In this document: piece by piece, positions 8,205 to 14,404 of the stretch | Position numbering within the stretch: position 1 is the stretch's first letter | Layout: every line of letters begins with the position of its first letter | Notes under the pieces: generated by a model | Told to the model about the DNA's origin: nothing | The model's database searches: none | What the model saw: only the letters and a program-made list of their open reading frames with translations | Made by a program: the position numbers and the translations under genes | Assembly: GCA_007127255.1 (NCBI GenBank) | Contig: SKZS01000135.1 | Coordinates: 1-14,404 of the forward strand | DNA: 14,404 nt | Direction: 5' to 3' | DNA from: Syntrophomonadaceae bacterium | GTDB taxonomy: Bacteria; Bacillota; Dethiobacteria; DTU022

Positions 8205-8885
8205 CTATTCTAGGGGCAAACGGTAATACTTTTTTTTGATCGTTTTTAGATCTGTTCCAAGCTTAAAGGCCAGCATAGCATATACAATCAGGCAAAGAGT
8301 GCGTAATGGACCTTCACGATCAAATTTACGGCTGCTGCTGATTACCGGTCCCTTAAGAAAAGCGCATTTTCCCAGGTTTTGCATCCGGCGGCTGAAATCA
8401 ACATCGGCCATAATTGGCAGGGAAGCAAAACCACCCAGCTCCTGGAAAACAGATGAGCGCACAAATATTCCGCGATCGCCGAAGTAAGTACCTGCCAAAC
8501 GGCAGTACAGGTTGCCCCCCATACTTAGCACGCGATAATAGAAACGTTTTCCATCAAGCTGCATTGTAAAAGCGCCACCGATAGCATATGGGGATATTTT
8601 TTTTATACGATCCAGGCACCCTTTTGTAAGTCGGGAGTCGGCATGCAGAAAAAGAAGGATATCACCATCGGCTTTTGCTGCGCCTGTATTAAGCTGGACA
8701 GCCAGGTTAGCTTCTTCGAGGGCGATTATTTTATCTGTATAACGCCGGGCAACCTTCAGGGTATGATCTTTGCTGGCGCCATCAACTACTATAATCTCTA
8801 GATCGCACCGCTCCTTTAAAATACTTTCAAGGCAGGCCGGCAGGAAATCTTCTTCATTACAGGTTGGGATAATCACTGAAATCAT
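8205..8885 (-). CDS. Family 2 glycosyltransferase, rSAM/selenodomain-associated transferase 2 type
   Basis: A GT-A fold glycosyltransferase of 226 residues. It has the N-terminal SVIIPTCNEEDFL (3-15), VVDGASKDHT (33-42) for nucleotide binding, QLNTGAAKADGDILLFLHAD (64-83) with HAD as the DXD-like metal site, and GDRGIFVRSSVF (136-147) before GGF. These match the group named transferase 2 next to radical SAM/selenodomain enzymes (TIGR04283, from memory). The usual acidic pair before the helix is MAD (159-161) instead of the common MED, so one Glu is replaced by Ala while Asp161 is kept. It starts 4 bases after the oxidoreductase stop, with AAGGT as ribosome site, so the two are co-transcribed. 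Donor and acceptor are unknown. It acts at the cytoplasmic side; no membrane segment is obvious. Confidence 0.87.
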   Translation of the reverse strand: MISVIIPTCNEEDFLPACLESILKERCDLEIIVVDGASKDHTLKVARRYTDKIIALEEANLAVQLNTGAAKADGDILLFLHADSRLTKGCLDRIKKISPYAIGGAFTMQLDGKRFYYRVLSMGGNLYCRLAGTYFGDRGIFVRSSVFQELGGFASLPIMADVDFSRRMQNLGKCAFLKGPVISSSRKFDREGPLRTLCLIVYAMLAFKLGTDLKTIKKKYYRLPLE

Positions 8886-8889
8886 TTGC

Positions 8890-10266
8890 TTACCTTCTGG
8901 CCAACTTAGTTATTAATTTCAACAGTGGCTTATCAGCAATTTCGGAAAACCATTCATCGGTGGCTCTCTGAACAGCCATGCCCAGGGTAGGATAAACATG
9001 CACAGTTAAACCAATTTCATGCAGGCGCAAACCCTTGCGTCGGGCGAGAATAAATTCATTAATCAGTTCCCCTGCCCTCGGCCCCAGGATATGAACTCCG
9101 AGTATCTTACCGTATGGAGAAGCTATAATTTTAACCCGTCCCCTGGTTGCATCATCAGTAATAGCCCGGTCATCTCCGGCAAATTCCTGGCTGTAAATAC
9201 GGTAGCGATATCCTAATTTTTTGCATTCTTCTTCGGTCAGGCCAAGATGTGCTAATTCCGGTTCTGTAAAAGTAGCCCAGGGACTGCCCTGGTAATCAAC
9301 CCTGCTGTTTAAGGGGAAAAGGGCGTTACGCACTGCACTCTTTCCTTCTATCTCAGCAATATGCGAAAATCTCAGGCCGCCTGTACAGTCTCCGGCTGCC
9401 CAAATGTTTCTGGCAGTAGTCCTCATATGACTGTTGACTCCAATTCCAATCGTATTATATTCAACGCCGGCCGCTTCCAGGTTCAAACCATCAGTGTTAG
9501 CCTGACGGCCGAGAGCAATCAATAAATGCCGGCCGTAAATTTTTTCTTCACCTGCTTCAACCATCCAACCCTGCTCATTTTTTTCAACCTTCTTAATCCG
9601 TGTATTAAGTCTTATATCGATCCCATCGGCAATCAGCATCTCGGTCAGTTCATGGGCAAGCTCCTGATCGTCTCGGGGTAAAAGCTTGTCCCGTGAATGA
9701 AACAAGGTAACTTTTGTTCCCAGACGGTGAAAAGCCTGAGCCATTTCTGTGCCAATCGGGCCACCACCTATAATTAACAGTGATTCCGGAAGGTCAGGCA
9801 AGTCCCAGATATGTTGATTGGTCTGGTACCCTTCAACCAACCCCTCTATTTCCGGAATGAGGGCTGAAGAACCGGTGCAGAGAATATATTTATTTGCCTC
9901 AATAACAGTGCCGTTATCTATAACCAGGGCTTTGTTATTTTTAAAACCTGGTTTTCCATAATAGATATCTACACCGTAGCGTTCAAGCAAACTTTTTGCC
10001 TTCGAGGCCTTACTTGCTTTCTGAATTGTAGCCCTAACCTTTTCCATGACATTCCAGTCAGGTCTGCAGCCACATCGGTAAGCCAGTGAAGCCTGGTGAA
10101 TAAGAGCCTTGGACGGAACACAACCTGTCCAGGAACATTCTCCTCCCAGGCGGCCATCCTTTTCAACAATTGCTGTTTTTGCGCCCACAGCTCCGGCAGC
10201 CACACCGGCAACCAAACCGGCAGCGCCTCCACCGACAATAGCAAGATCATACTTAACTTTTTCCAT
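8890..10266 (-). CDS. FAD-dependent pyridine nucleotide-disulfide oxidoreductase, Lpd/mercuric-reductase-like
   Basis: Starts with the FAD dinucleotide-binding YDLAIVGGGAAG, then the redox-active disulfide GGECSWTGCVPSKALI (C-x4-C), a second nucleotide-binding LLIIGGGPIGTEMA, and the FAD-binding AAGDCTGGLRFSH. The C-terminal interface reads HVYPTLGMAVQRATDEWF where dihydrolipoyl dehydrogenases have HPTLxE: the catalytic His is Tyr and the Glu is Met. There is no N-terminal heavy-metal domain and no C-terminal Cys pair, so mercuric reductase is unlikely. The substrate is unknown; a disulfide or another small electron acceptor linked to the neighbouring radical SAM pathway is plausible. The ATG at 10266 gives 458 residues with AAGGA upstream; an ATG at 10272 is an alternative. 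A still longer reading to 10326 lies in the promoter and is rejected. Confidence 0.88.
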   Translation of the reverse strand: MEKVKYDLAIVGGGAAGLVAGVAAGAVGAKTAIVEKDGRLGGECSWTGCVPSKALIHQASLAYRCGCRPDWNVMEKVRATIQKASKASKAKSLLERYGVDIYYGKPGFKNNKALVIDNGTVIEANKYILCTGSSALIPEIEGLVEGYQTNQHIWDLPDLPESLLIIGGGPIGTEMAQAFHRLGTKVTLFHSRDKLLPRDDQELAHELTEMLIADGIDIRLNTRIKKVEKNEQGWMVEAGEEKIYGRHLLIALGRQANTDGLNLEAAGVEYNTIGIGVNSHMRTTARNIWAAGDCTGGLRFSHIAEIEGKSAVRNALFPLNSRVDYQGSPWATFTEPELAHLGLTEEECKKLGYRYRIYSQEFAGDDRAITDDATRGRVKIIASPYGKILGVHILGPRAGELINEFILARRKGLRLHEIGLTVHVYPTLGMAVQRATDEWFSEIADKPLLKLITKLARR

Positions 10267-10284
10267 GTACATACTTCCTTTCCC

Positions 10285-10314
10285 TTGACACCATGTTATT
10301 ATATAATGAATAAA
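10285..10314 (+). promoter_or_regulatory. Possible promoter of the radical SAM gene
   Basis: A perfect TTGACA (10285-10290) is followed after 18 bases by AATAAA (10309-10314; 4 of 6). The start would fall near 10321, about 40 bases before the ATG at 10360. It overlaps the leftward promoter on the other strand. The -10 is weak, so this is tentative. Confidence 0.35.
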
Positions 10315-10326
10315 GAAAATAATCAA
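10298..10326 (-). promoter_or_regulatory. Promoter of the oxidoreductase-glycosyltransferase pair
   Basis: TTGATT (10326-10321) is followed by 17 bases and a perfect TATAAT (10303-10298) on the minus strand. The transcript would begin near 10291 and leave a leader of about 25 bases before the ATG at 10266. Confidence 0.7.
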
Positions 10327-10359
10327 AACAGTAGCGCTAACAATGAGGGTAGTTTTAGA

Positions 10360-11319
10360 ATGATTAAAGACAGCAAAAACAATTTTTTAGCAACAGCAGG
10401 GTTGCTGCGCAGTTATCCGGTAACCGCTTTTCAGGCAAACCTCGGTCGACGCTGCAATCTCAACTGCAGCCACTGTCACCTTTCCGCTTCACCACAATCG
10501 ACAGAAGTAATGACCTGGGAAGTAATGGAGAACATAGTCCGGGTTATCGATAGCAGCGGGATCACCCGGATTGATATAACAGGTGGCGCGCCAGAATTTA
10601 ACCCTAACCTGAGAAGATTTATTGACAGCCTTTCCGAAACAGGGATAATAATTCAATTAAGAACTAATCTTGTTGCTTTATTGGAACCGCAGCAAAAAAG
10701 CCTGGCAGAGTATTTCAGTAAAAAAAGGGTAAACCTTGTGGCATCACTACCCTGTTACGATGAAGCAAATGTTCACGCTCAACGTGGTGATAATGTTTTT
10801 GAATGCAGTATTGCTGCGTTGAAACTACTTAACCGCCTGGGCTACGGAACAGCGAAAGGTCCGAAGTTGGACCTGGTTTATAACCCCGGTGGCCCTTTTC
10901 TTCCGGGCAAACAGGGAGAGCTGGAAATAAATTACCGGCATGAACTTAGAAAGCGTTACGGCATAGTTTTTAACAATTTGCTTACGCTGACCAATATGCC
11001 TATTGGACGCTTTAAAAGCATGCTCTCCCAAAGCCGTCAGTTAGCAGATTACCTAGGCCTTTTACAATGCGCATACAGACGAGAAAACCTCTCCGGCCTG
11101 ATGTGCCGCAGCCAGGTATCCATTGGCTGGAACGGAACTCTTTACGATTGTGATTTCAACCTGGCCCTGAATTCCCCCTCTAAAGTCGAAAAAGCGCATA
11201 TTGCTTTTTTTAATCGGTACAGTTTCGACAACAGGTTAATTGTTACAGGGAACCACTGTTTTGGCTGCACTGCCGGGGCAGGCTCTTCCTGTAGCGGAGC
11301 GTTGGAAGCGAGTGAATAA
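10360..11319 (+). CDS. arsS: Radical SAM protein with Cys-rich C-terminal domain (ArsS / rSAM-SeCys type)
   Basis: A 319-residue radical SAM enzyme. The 4Fe-4S motif is CNLNCSHC (Cys32, Cys36, Cys39), with the SAM-binding GGAPE (75-79). From about residue 171 a second domain (DUF3641-like) has LVYNPGGPFLPGKQ, NMPIGRF, LMCR (247-250), YDCDFN (262-267) and the terminal cluster HCFGCTAGAGSSC (Cys300, Cys303, Cys311). Members of this family are named ArsS when linked to arsenosugar synthesis, and some contain selenocysteine; this one has Cys at every visible conserved position and no in-frame TGA. An upstream reading from 10096 overlaps the divergent gene and is not credible. The ATG at 10360 has GAGGG 10 bases upstream; an ATG at 10306 lacks one. 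The gene symbol is a family label: no arsenic methyltransferase is in the window, so the substrate is unproven. Confidence 0.88.
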   Translation: MIKDSKNNFLATAGLLRSYPVTAFQANLGRRCNLNCSHCHLSASPQSTEVMTWEVMENIVRVIDSSGITRIDITGGAPEFNPNLRRFIDSLSETGIIIQLRTNLVALLEPQQKSLAEYFSKKRVNLVASLPCYDEANVHAQRGDNVFECSIAALKLLNRLGYGTAKGPKLDLVYNPGGPFLPGKQGELEINYRHELRKRYGIVFNNLLTLTNMPIGRFKSMLSQSRQLADYLGLLQCAYRRENLSGLMCRSQVSIGWNGTLYDCDFNLALNSPSKVEKAHIAFFNRYSFDNRLIVTGNHCFGCTAGAGSSCSGALEASE

Positions 11320-11322
11320 AAT

Positions 11323-11913
11323 TTGCGCCTGATTATTTTTACGCGTTACCCTGAAACAGGTAATGTAAAAACCCGCCTTATTCCAGCCCTGGGTGAAAAA
11401 GGGGCAGAAAACCTACACCGTGAAATGGTAAAACAAACTATTGACCAAACCCTCCATTATGAATACGAAACTGAGGTGCATTTTACGGGGGGGACTATTA
11501 AACTGATGAAAAGATGGCTGGGTTATCACCTCACTTACCGAAAACAAACGGGAAAATCTCTTGGAGAAAGACTGGAAAATGCTTTTAAAGCTGCTTTTGC
11601 CGAGAGGAAAAAGAAAGTTATCGTGATTGGAACTGATTGCCCCGATCTAACATCAGCTCATGTCAGCAAAACATTTAATCTGCTTTCCAGATCTGACCTT
11701 GTTTTAGGTCCAACCTTTGACGGCGGCTATTACCTGATCGGCCTGAAAAAACTTCATGGAGAGCTCTTCCAGGAAATCTCCTGGGGGAGTGAAAAAGTTT
11801 ACCTCCAGACTGTAAAAGCTGCCAATAAATTAAGCCTGAAAACAATCAATCTTGAAAAGCTGGCTGATATTGATCGTCCGGCAGACCTGAAGGCATGGTT
11901 GAACCGCAAATAA
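11323..11913 (+). CDS. CofC/GT-A-like transferase, rSAM/selenodomain-associated transferase 1 type
   Basis: A 196-residue nucleotidyl/glycosyl-transferase-like protein. The N-terminal IIFTRYPETGNVKTRL (4-19) is the nucleotide-binding start of this family. VIGTDCPDLT (101-110) and LGPTFDGGYYLIGL (128-141) hold the metal and substrate-binding acids, and DIDRPADLKAW closes the domain. These match the group called transferase 1 beside radical SAM/selenodomain enzymes (TIGR04282, from memory). It starts at a TTG only 3 bases after the radical SAM stop, with a GAG 10 bases upstream within the previous gene, so it is probably translated by coupling. Together with the minus-strand family 2 enzyme it supplies a two-transferase set. 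The actual donor nucleotide and product are unknown. Confidence 0.87.
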   Translation: MRLIIFTRYPETGNVKTRLIPALGEKGAENLHREMVKQTIDQTLHYEYETEVHFTGGTIKLMKRWLGYHLTYRKQTGKSLGERLENAFKAAFAERKKKVIVIGTDCPDLTSAHVSKTFNLLSRSDLVLGPTFDGGYYLIGLKKLHGELFQEISWGSEKVYLQTVKAANKLSLKTINLEKLADIDRPADLKAWLNRK

Positions 11914-12096
11914 AACATCCACTACAAAGTGAACAAAAAACCAGTTTTTCAGGGACCGCGGCACTTCCCTTTTCACTCCCGCCATTTGGACTTTAACCTG
12001 CCTTTCCCTGCATTATTTATTGTCAACTCTATTTTTAACTGCCGGTTTCAAATTCCGGGCAATATAATCTGGCATTAGAGTAATGGCTCTTGGCTG
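11914..12096 (+). other. Intergenic gap between convergent genes, no convincing terminator
   Basis: This 183-base gap lies between a rightward and a leftward gene, so both transcripts should end here. The best hairpin is TGCCGG with CCGGGCA (12040-12061, one bulge), but no U-run follows on either strand. No open reading frame with a good start is seen. Confidence 0.4.
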
Positions 12097-13041
12097 CTAA
12101 ATGCAGATCCAAAAATATTTCACATATTGAGGTGAATTGATTACTCTAATATCTGATGGGATATGGTTATGGTTACCGCGAAAGAAATAGAATTCTTCAT
12201 CGCCTGCCTCATAAACAAAGCCACACCTGCCTTCGCTTACATCGTCATTTATTCGTTCTACCCAGTAGCTTTTCACTACACCGGCAGTGCCTATTGATTC
12301 ATACCACTGCAGGTCATAGCTAATTTTATTATTTTCAGCAAGGCTGAGAATGGTATCAATAGCTGTTACCACACCATCTTGAAACATGTCATTTCTTAAA
12401 TTGTGCGCTGTAACTTCCACATCTTCAAAAACCATGGTATCGTTCTTGCCCTCGATAATTACTTCGGGAACAATTAGTTTCCCGTCATTTTCATTTAATC
12501 GGCTGACTTCATCAAGATAAGTAGCATATACAGCCTGAAGATACTCTTCCGCTGCCCGCACTATTCTTAAGACCATTTTATCCTTGTAAGGATAATGATC
12601 CATGCGAAATACACTTCTTTCACGCCATCCTCCATCGTAGTAGGCATCGTACCACCATTCGCCGTGCCCATCAAGATCGGTTATTACATACGTGTTCATT
12701 ACCTCATCAAAGTAATAAGCGATTTCGATCTGCCCGGTCTGCTCCAGATGAACAAGAACATCAAAAATTGAGAAGTGATTGTTTCTGAACAGGTCATCGC
12801 GCACGGTTTCCACTTCCCCGGGATCGAAAGAAAAAACCCCCAACCCTTCGATTTCTATCTCTCCGCTTAGTTCCGCTGCGGTATCACTAACCTCTCCAAA
12901 CACCCGGTTTTCCTCACCTGAAATGTCTGTTTCAGGTTCTAATATTCCAGGTGACGCATCCCGTTGTTCAGCACAACCGCCAGAGACAACAGCCAGTATC
13001 GCCAATCCAAGCGTTAATATTAATACTTTACTTCCCCGCAT
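12097..13041 (-). CDS. Putative lipoprotein with duplicated domain, function unknown
   Basis: I do not recognise this 314-residue protein. It has a basic start, a hydrophobic stretch (about 6-19) and SGGC with Cys23, which fits a lipoprotein signal, although Ser instead of Leu/Val at -3 is less usual. The mature protein is acidic and probably anchored outside the membrane. Two similar segments are visible: about 62-161 and 194-302. Each starts with an IEG strand, then R-N/D-D-L/M-F, a helix, and a Tyr-rich strand. The first contains YVITDLDGHGEWWYDAYYDGG, reminiscent of DUF4430-type beta domains, though this is only an impression. The ATG has AAAGGGG upstream with 9-base spacing. It is divergent from the flavoprotein gene. 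Confidence 0.75.
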   Translation of the reverse strand: MRGSKVLILTLGLAILAVVSGGCAEQRDASPGILEPETDISGEENRVFGEVSDTAAELSGEIEIEGLGVFSFDPGEVETVRDDLFRNNHFSIFDVLVHLEQTGQIEIAYYFDEVMNTYVITDLDGHGEWWYDAYYDGGWRERSVFRMDHYPYKDKMVLRIVRAAEEYLQAVYATYLDEVSRLNENDGKLIVPEVIIEGKNDTMVFEDVEVTAHNLRNDMFQDGVVTAIDTILSLAENNKISYDLQWYESIGTAGVVKSYWVERINDDVSEGRCGFVYEAGDEEFYFFRGNHNHIPSDIRVINSPQYVKYFWICI

Positions 13042-13102
13042 TTAAATCTACCCCTTTCTTTTAATATTTATATATAGATAATATGATACTAATTATATAG
13101 TA

Positions 13103-13131
13103 ATTATATCTTAATATTATGATTAATACAA
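13103..13131 (-). promoter_or_regulatory. Possible promoter of the lipoprotein gene
   Basis: TTGTAT (13131-13126), a 17-base gap and a perfect TATAAT (13108-13103) lie on the minus strand in a very AT-rich stretch. Other TATAAT-like words occur nearby, so the exact position is uncertain. Confidence 0.4.
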
Positions 13132-13172
13132 TCCCTTCTGTTCCGAATACTTTATACTTCTTACAAGCGTTG

Positions 13173-13205
13173 ATGATCATGACCTGATGTGATAACCTGA
13201 CATCA
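13173..13205 (+). repeat. Palindrome and inverted repeat before the flavoprotein gene
   Basis: ATGATCAT (13173-13180) is a perfect palindrome. TGATGT (13185-13190) and ACATCA (13200-13205) form an inverted repeat with a 9-base loop, and ACCTGA occurs twice within it (13182-13187, 13195-13200). The inverted repeat ends two bases before the AAGGAGGG ribosome site, so it could be an operator or an RNA hairpin that affects translation. Confidence 0.5.
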
Positions 13206-13206
13206 A

Positions 13207-13214
13207 AAGGAGGG
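13207..13214 (+). promoter_or_regulatory. Ribosome binding site of the flavoprotein gene
   Basis: AAGGAGGG lies 6 bases before the ATG at 13221. It is a strong site and fixes the start. Confidence 0.85.
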
Positions 13215-13220
13215 TTTAAA

Positions 13221-13976
13221 ATGTCTGAGAATGAACTAAACCAGACGCAGGAAGATCTTTGCAGCACCAGCAAGTGGGATTTCTCTGATTTAAAGGCCCT
13301 GTTTATCAACTGCACCCTAAAAAAGTCTCCTGAGCTTTCACATACAGAGGGCTTAATTAAAATTTCCAAGGCGATTATGGAGAAAAATAAGGTATCGGTT
13401 GATTTAGTCAGGGCTGTTGATTACGATATCGCTTACGGTGTTTATGGTGATATGACTGAACACGGTTGGGAGAAAGATGATTGGCCGCTAATTTATAGGA
13501 AGGTTCTAAATGCAGATATTCTTGTCCTTGGTACAGCAATCTGGCTCGGCGAAAAAACCTCGGTTTGCCAGAAAATAATAGAAAGGCTCTATGGGCATTC
13601 CGGAGAACACAACGATGCCGGGCAATATGTTTTTTACGGACGTGTCGGCGGATGCCTTGTTACCGGAAACGAAGATGGTGTAAAGCACTGCGGGATGGGA
13701 ATACTCTATTCATTGCAGCATGTCGGTTACGTTATCCCGCCCCAGGCTGATGCCGGATGGCTGGGCCCGATTGGACCGGGGCCATCTTACCTGGACGCCG
13801 GTTCAGGGGGGCCGGAAAATGATTTTACCAACCGCAATACTACTTTTATGACCTGGAACCTGCTGCACCTGGCCAGAATGCTTAAAGATAACAACGGTAT
13901 TCCGGCACATGGTAACCAGAGAAGCAAATGGGCCGCCGGCTGCCGCTTTGATCACCCTAATCCTGAATACCGTTAG
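13221..13976 (+). CDS. Flavodoxin-family NAD(P)H/FMN oxidoreductase-like protein
   Basis: A 251-residue protein of the NADPH-dependent FMN reductase/flavodoxin fold. After about 22 leading polar residues comes KALFINCTLKKSPELSHTEG (25-44), the first strand and FMN phosphate loop. ADILVLGTAIWLGEKTS (98-114) supplies the second flavin loop, and GGCLVTGNEDG (143-153) the third. The C-terminus is Gly/Pro/Asn-rich (about 180-210) and then helical. It probably binds FMN and reduces a quinone, disulfide or iron-sulfur partner, but the substrate cannot be read from sequence. The N-terminal extension is longer than in typical members. No gene follows on the same strand, so it seems monocistronic; an inverted repeat sits at its ribosome site. 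Confidence 0.82.
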   Translation: MSENELNQTQEDLCSTSKWDFSDLKALFINCTLKKSPELSHTEGLIKISKAIMEKNKVSVDLVRAVDYDIAYGVYGDMTEHGWEKDDWPLIYRKVLNADILVLGTAIWLGEKTSVCQKIIERLYGHSGEHNDAGQYVFYGRVGGCLVTGNEDGVKHCGMGILYSLQHVGYVIPPQADAGWLGPIGPGPSYLDAGSGGPENDFTNRNTTFMTWNLLHLARMLKDNNGIPAHGNQRSKWAAGCRFDHPNPEYR

Positions 13977-14188
13977 TAAGCTTTCCTGTAATCCCCAGTA
14001 AACGTCAGGCTTATACCTTTCCCCCTGGCTTACACCACTGGCGATTTTTCACGGCATGAAACGGTAGCCACTTACAGGGCATTTTTAAACTGGCATATAA
14101 AAACTGCTCAATTCGTTTCCTGCCTGACTTTGGCAAATGTATTTTCATTATCCACCATGTAAAGTAACATCTATTCTTTCACGAACCA
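13977..14188 (+). other. Intergenic gap, nothing recognised
   Basis: These 212 bases separate the flavoprotein stop from the end of the minus-strand acidic protein. Short matches such as GTAAGC (13976) and GCTTAC (14028) occur but are far apart and lack a U-run. I see no gene or clear terminator. Confidence 0.4.
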
Positions 14189-14404
14189 TTACCCTTCCTC
14201 ACTGTTCTCATCCTGCATATCCGGCTCCGGGTCGGGCTCCGGATCAGAATCAGTATCCGGCTCTTCTTCGGGGTCGGGCTCCGGTTCCGGCTCTTCCTCT
14301 AAATCATCTGCAGGATCCGGTTCCGGTTCAGGCTCGGTATCCTCTTCCGGGTCCGGTTCTACTTCCGGGTCCGGTTCTACTTCCGGGTCCGGTTCTACTT
14401 CCGG
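14189..14404 (-). CDS. C-terminal tail of a Pro-Glu-Asp repeat protein, start outside window
   Basis: The minus strand is open from the right edge for 71 codons to a TAA at 14191-14189. The peptide is almost all Pro, Glu and Asp: three copies of PEVEPD, then PEEDTEPEPEPDPADD and similar, ending MQDENSEEG. This is a strongly acidic, extended, probably disordered tail or spacer, of the kind found in exported and wall-associated proteins. The opposite strand is also open as a Gly-Ser run, but that frame begins after a stop at 14160 and has no ATG, GTG or TTG before the repeats, so the minus reading is preferred. The main domain lies beyond the window, so its function cannot be given. Confidence 0.68.
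   Translation of the reverse strand, partial: PEVEPDPEVEPDPEVEPDPEEDTEPEPEPDPADDLEEEPEPEPDPEEEPDTDSDPEPDPEPDMQDENSEEG
14345..14404 (-). repeat. 18-bp tandem repeat, coding
   Basis: CCGGAAGTAGAACCGGAC is repeated three times exactly from the right edge, followed by a partial fourth copy (CCGGAAG). The unit is in frame (six codons, PEVEPD), so copy number changes would lengthen or shorten the protein without a frameshift. The array probably continues beyond the window. Confidence 0.9.

Noticed and set aside
8890..10266. Mercuric reductase or pyruvate dehydrogenase E3 assignment
   Set aside because: The C-terminal Cys pair and heavy-metal domain of MerA are missing, the Lpd His-Glu pair is replaced, and no E1/E2 or mer genes are nearby.
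10096..10359. Long N-terminal extension of the radical SAM gene
   Set aside because: It is the reverse strand of the oxidoreductase and lacks a ribosome site; the ATG at 10360 has one and gives normal family length.
12040..12061. Hairpin TGCCGG/CCGGGCA as terminator
   Set aside because: A bulged short stem with no U-run on either strand.
13061..13369. Minus-strand reading frame of 102 codons
   Set aside because: It overlaps the start of the flavoprotein and runs through the AT-rich promoter region; composition is not protein-like and no domain is seen.
14163..14404. Plus-strand Gly-Ser-rich reading frame
   Set aside because: It opens after a stop at 14160 and has no usable start codon before the repeats; it mirrors the minus-strand repeat coding.
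14344..14404. CRISPR array
   Set aside because: The repeats are contiguous with no spacers and stay in frame as PEVEPD codons.

Overview
The window (about half G+C, tightly packed genes) looks like a Bacillota chromosome, most likely a Clostridia-type anaerobe. The main reasons are a PyrR-type transcription-attenuation leader, a pyrR-B-C-K-D-F-E operon with a class 1B dihydroorotate dehydrogenase (PyrD plus PyrK), strong AGGAGG-type ribosome binding sites and sigma-A-like promoters. Genus cannot be named from the sequence alone. All family names below come from reading motifs, not from database searches.

Region 1 (minus strand, about 8170 down to 1) is the pyrimidine operon. A TTGACA/17 bp/TAAACT promoter leads into a PyrR-binding attenuator (8032-8124), then pyrR, pyrB, pyrC, pyrK, pyrD, pyrF and pyrE. 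A Tex-family RNA-binding protein follows and runs off the left edge. Apart from three gaps of 30-38 bases (pyrR-pyrB, pyrC-pyrK and pyrE-tex), neighbouring pyr genes overlap. Together they carry out UMP synthesis from carbamoyl phosphate onward. carA and carB, which often sit between pyrC and pyrK in Bacillota, are absent.

Region 2 (8205-11913) is a compact four-gene accessory cluster built around a short divergent promoter region (10267-10359). Leftward are a pyridine-nucleotide-disulfide oxidoreductase resembling Lpd/MerA and a family 2 glycosyltransferase. Rightward are a radical SAM enzyme with a Cys-rich C-terminal domain (ArsS/'rSAM-SeCys' type) and a CofC/GT-A-like transferase. The last three correspond to the set known as rSAM/selenodomain enzyme plus associated transferases 1 and 2. 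The set probably makes a small modified, glycosylated product, perhaps arsenosugar-like, but the product here is unknown. This is the most interesting part of the window.

Region 3 (12097-14404) holds less familiar genes. A minus-strand lipoprotein carries an internal duplication. A divergently transcribed flavodoxin-fold oxidoreductase has an inverted repeat just before its ribosome binding site. At the right edge is the C-terminal tail of a minus-strand protein made of Pro-Glu-Asp repeats encoded by an 18-bp tandem repeat. No tRNA, rRNA, insertion sequence or CRISPR array was seen.
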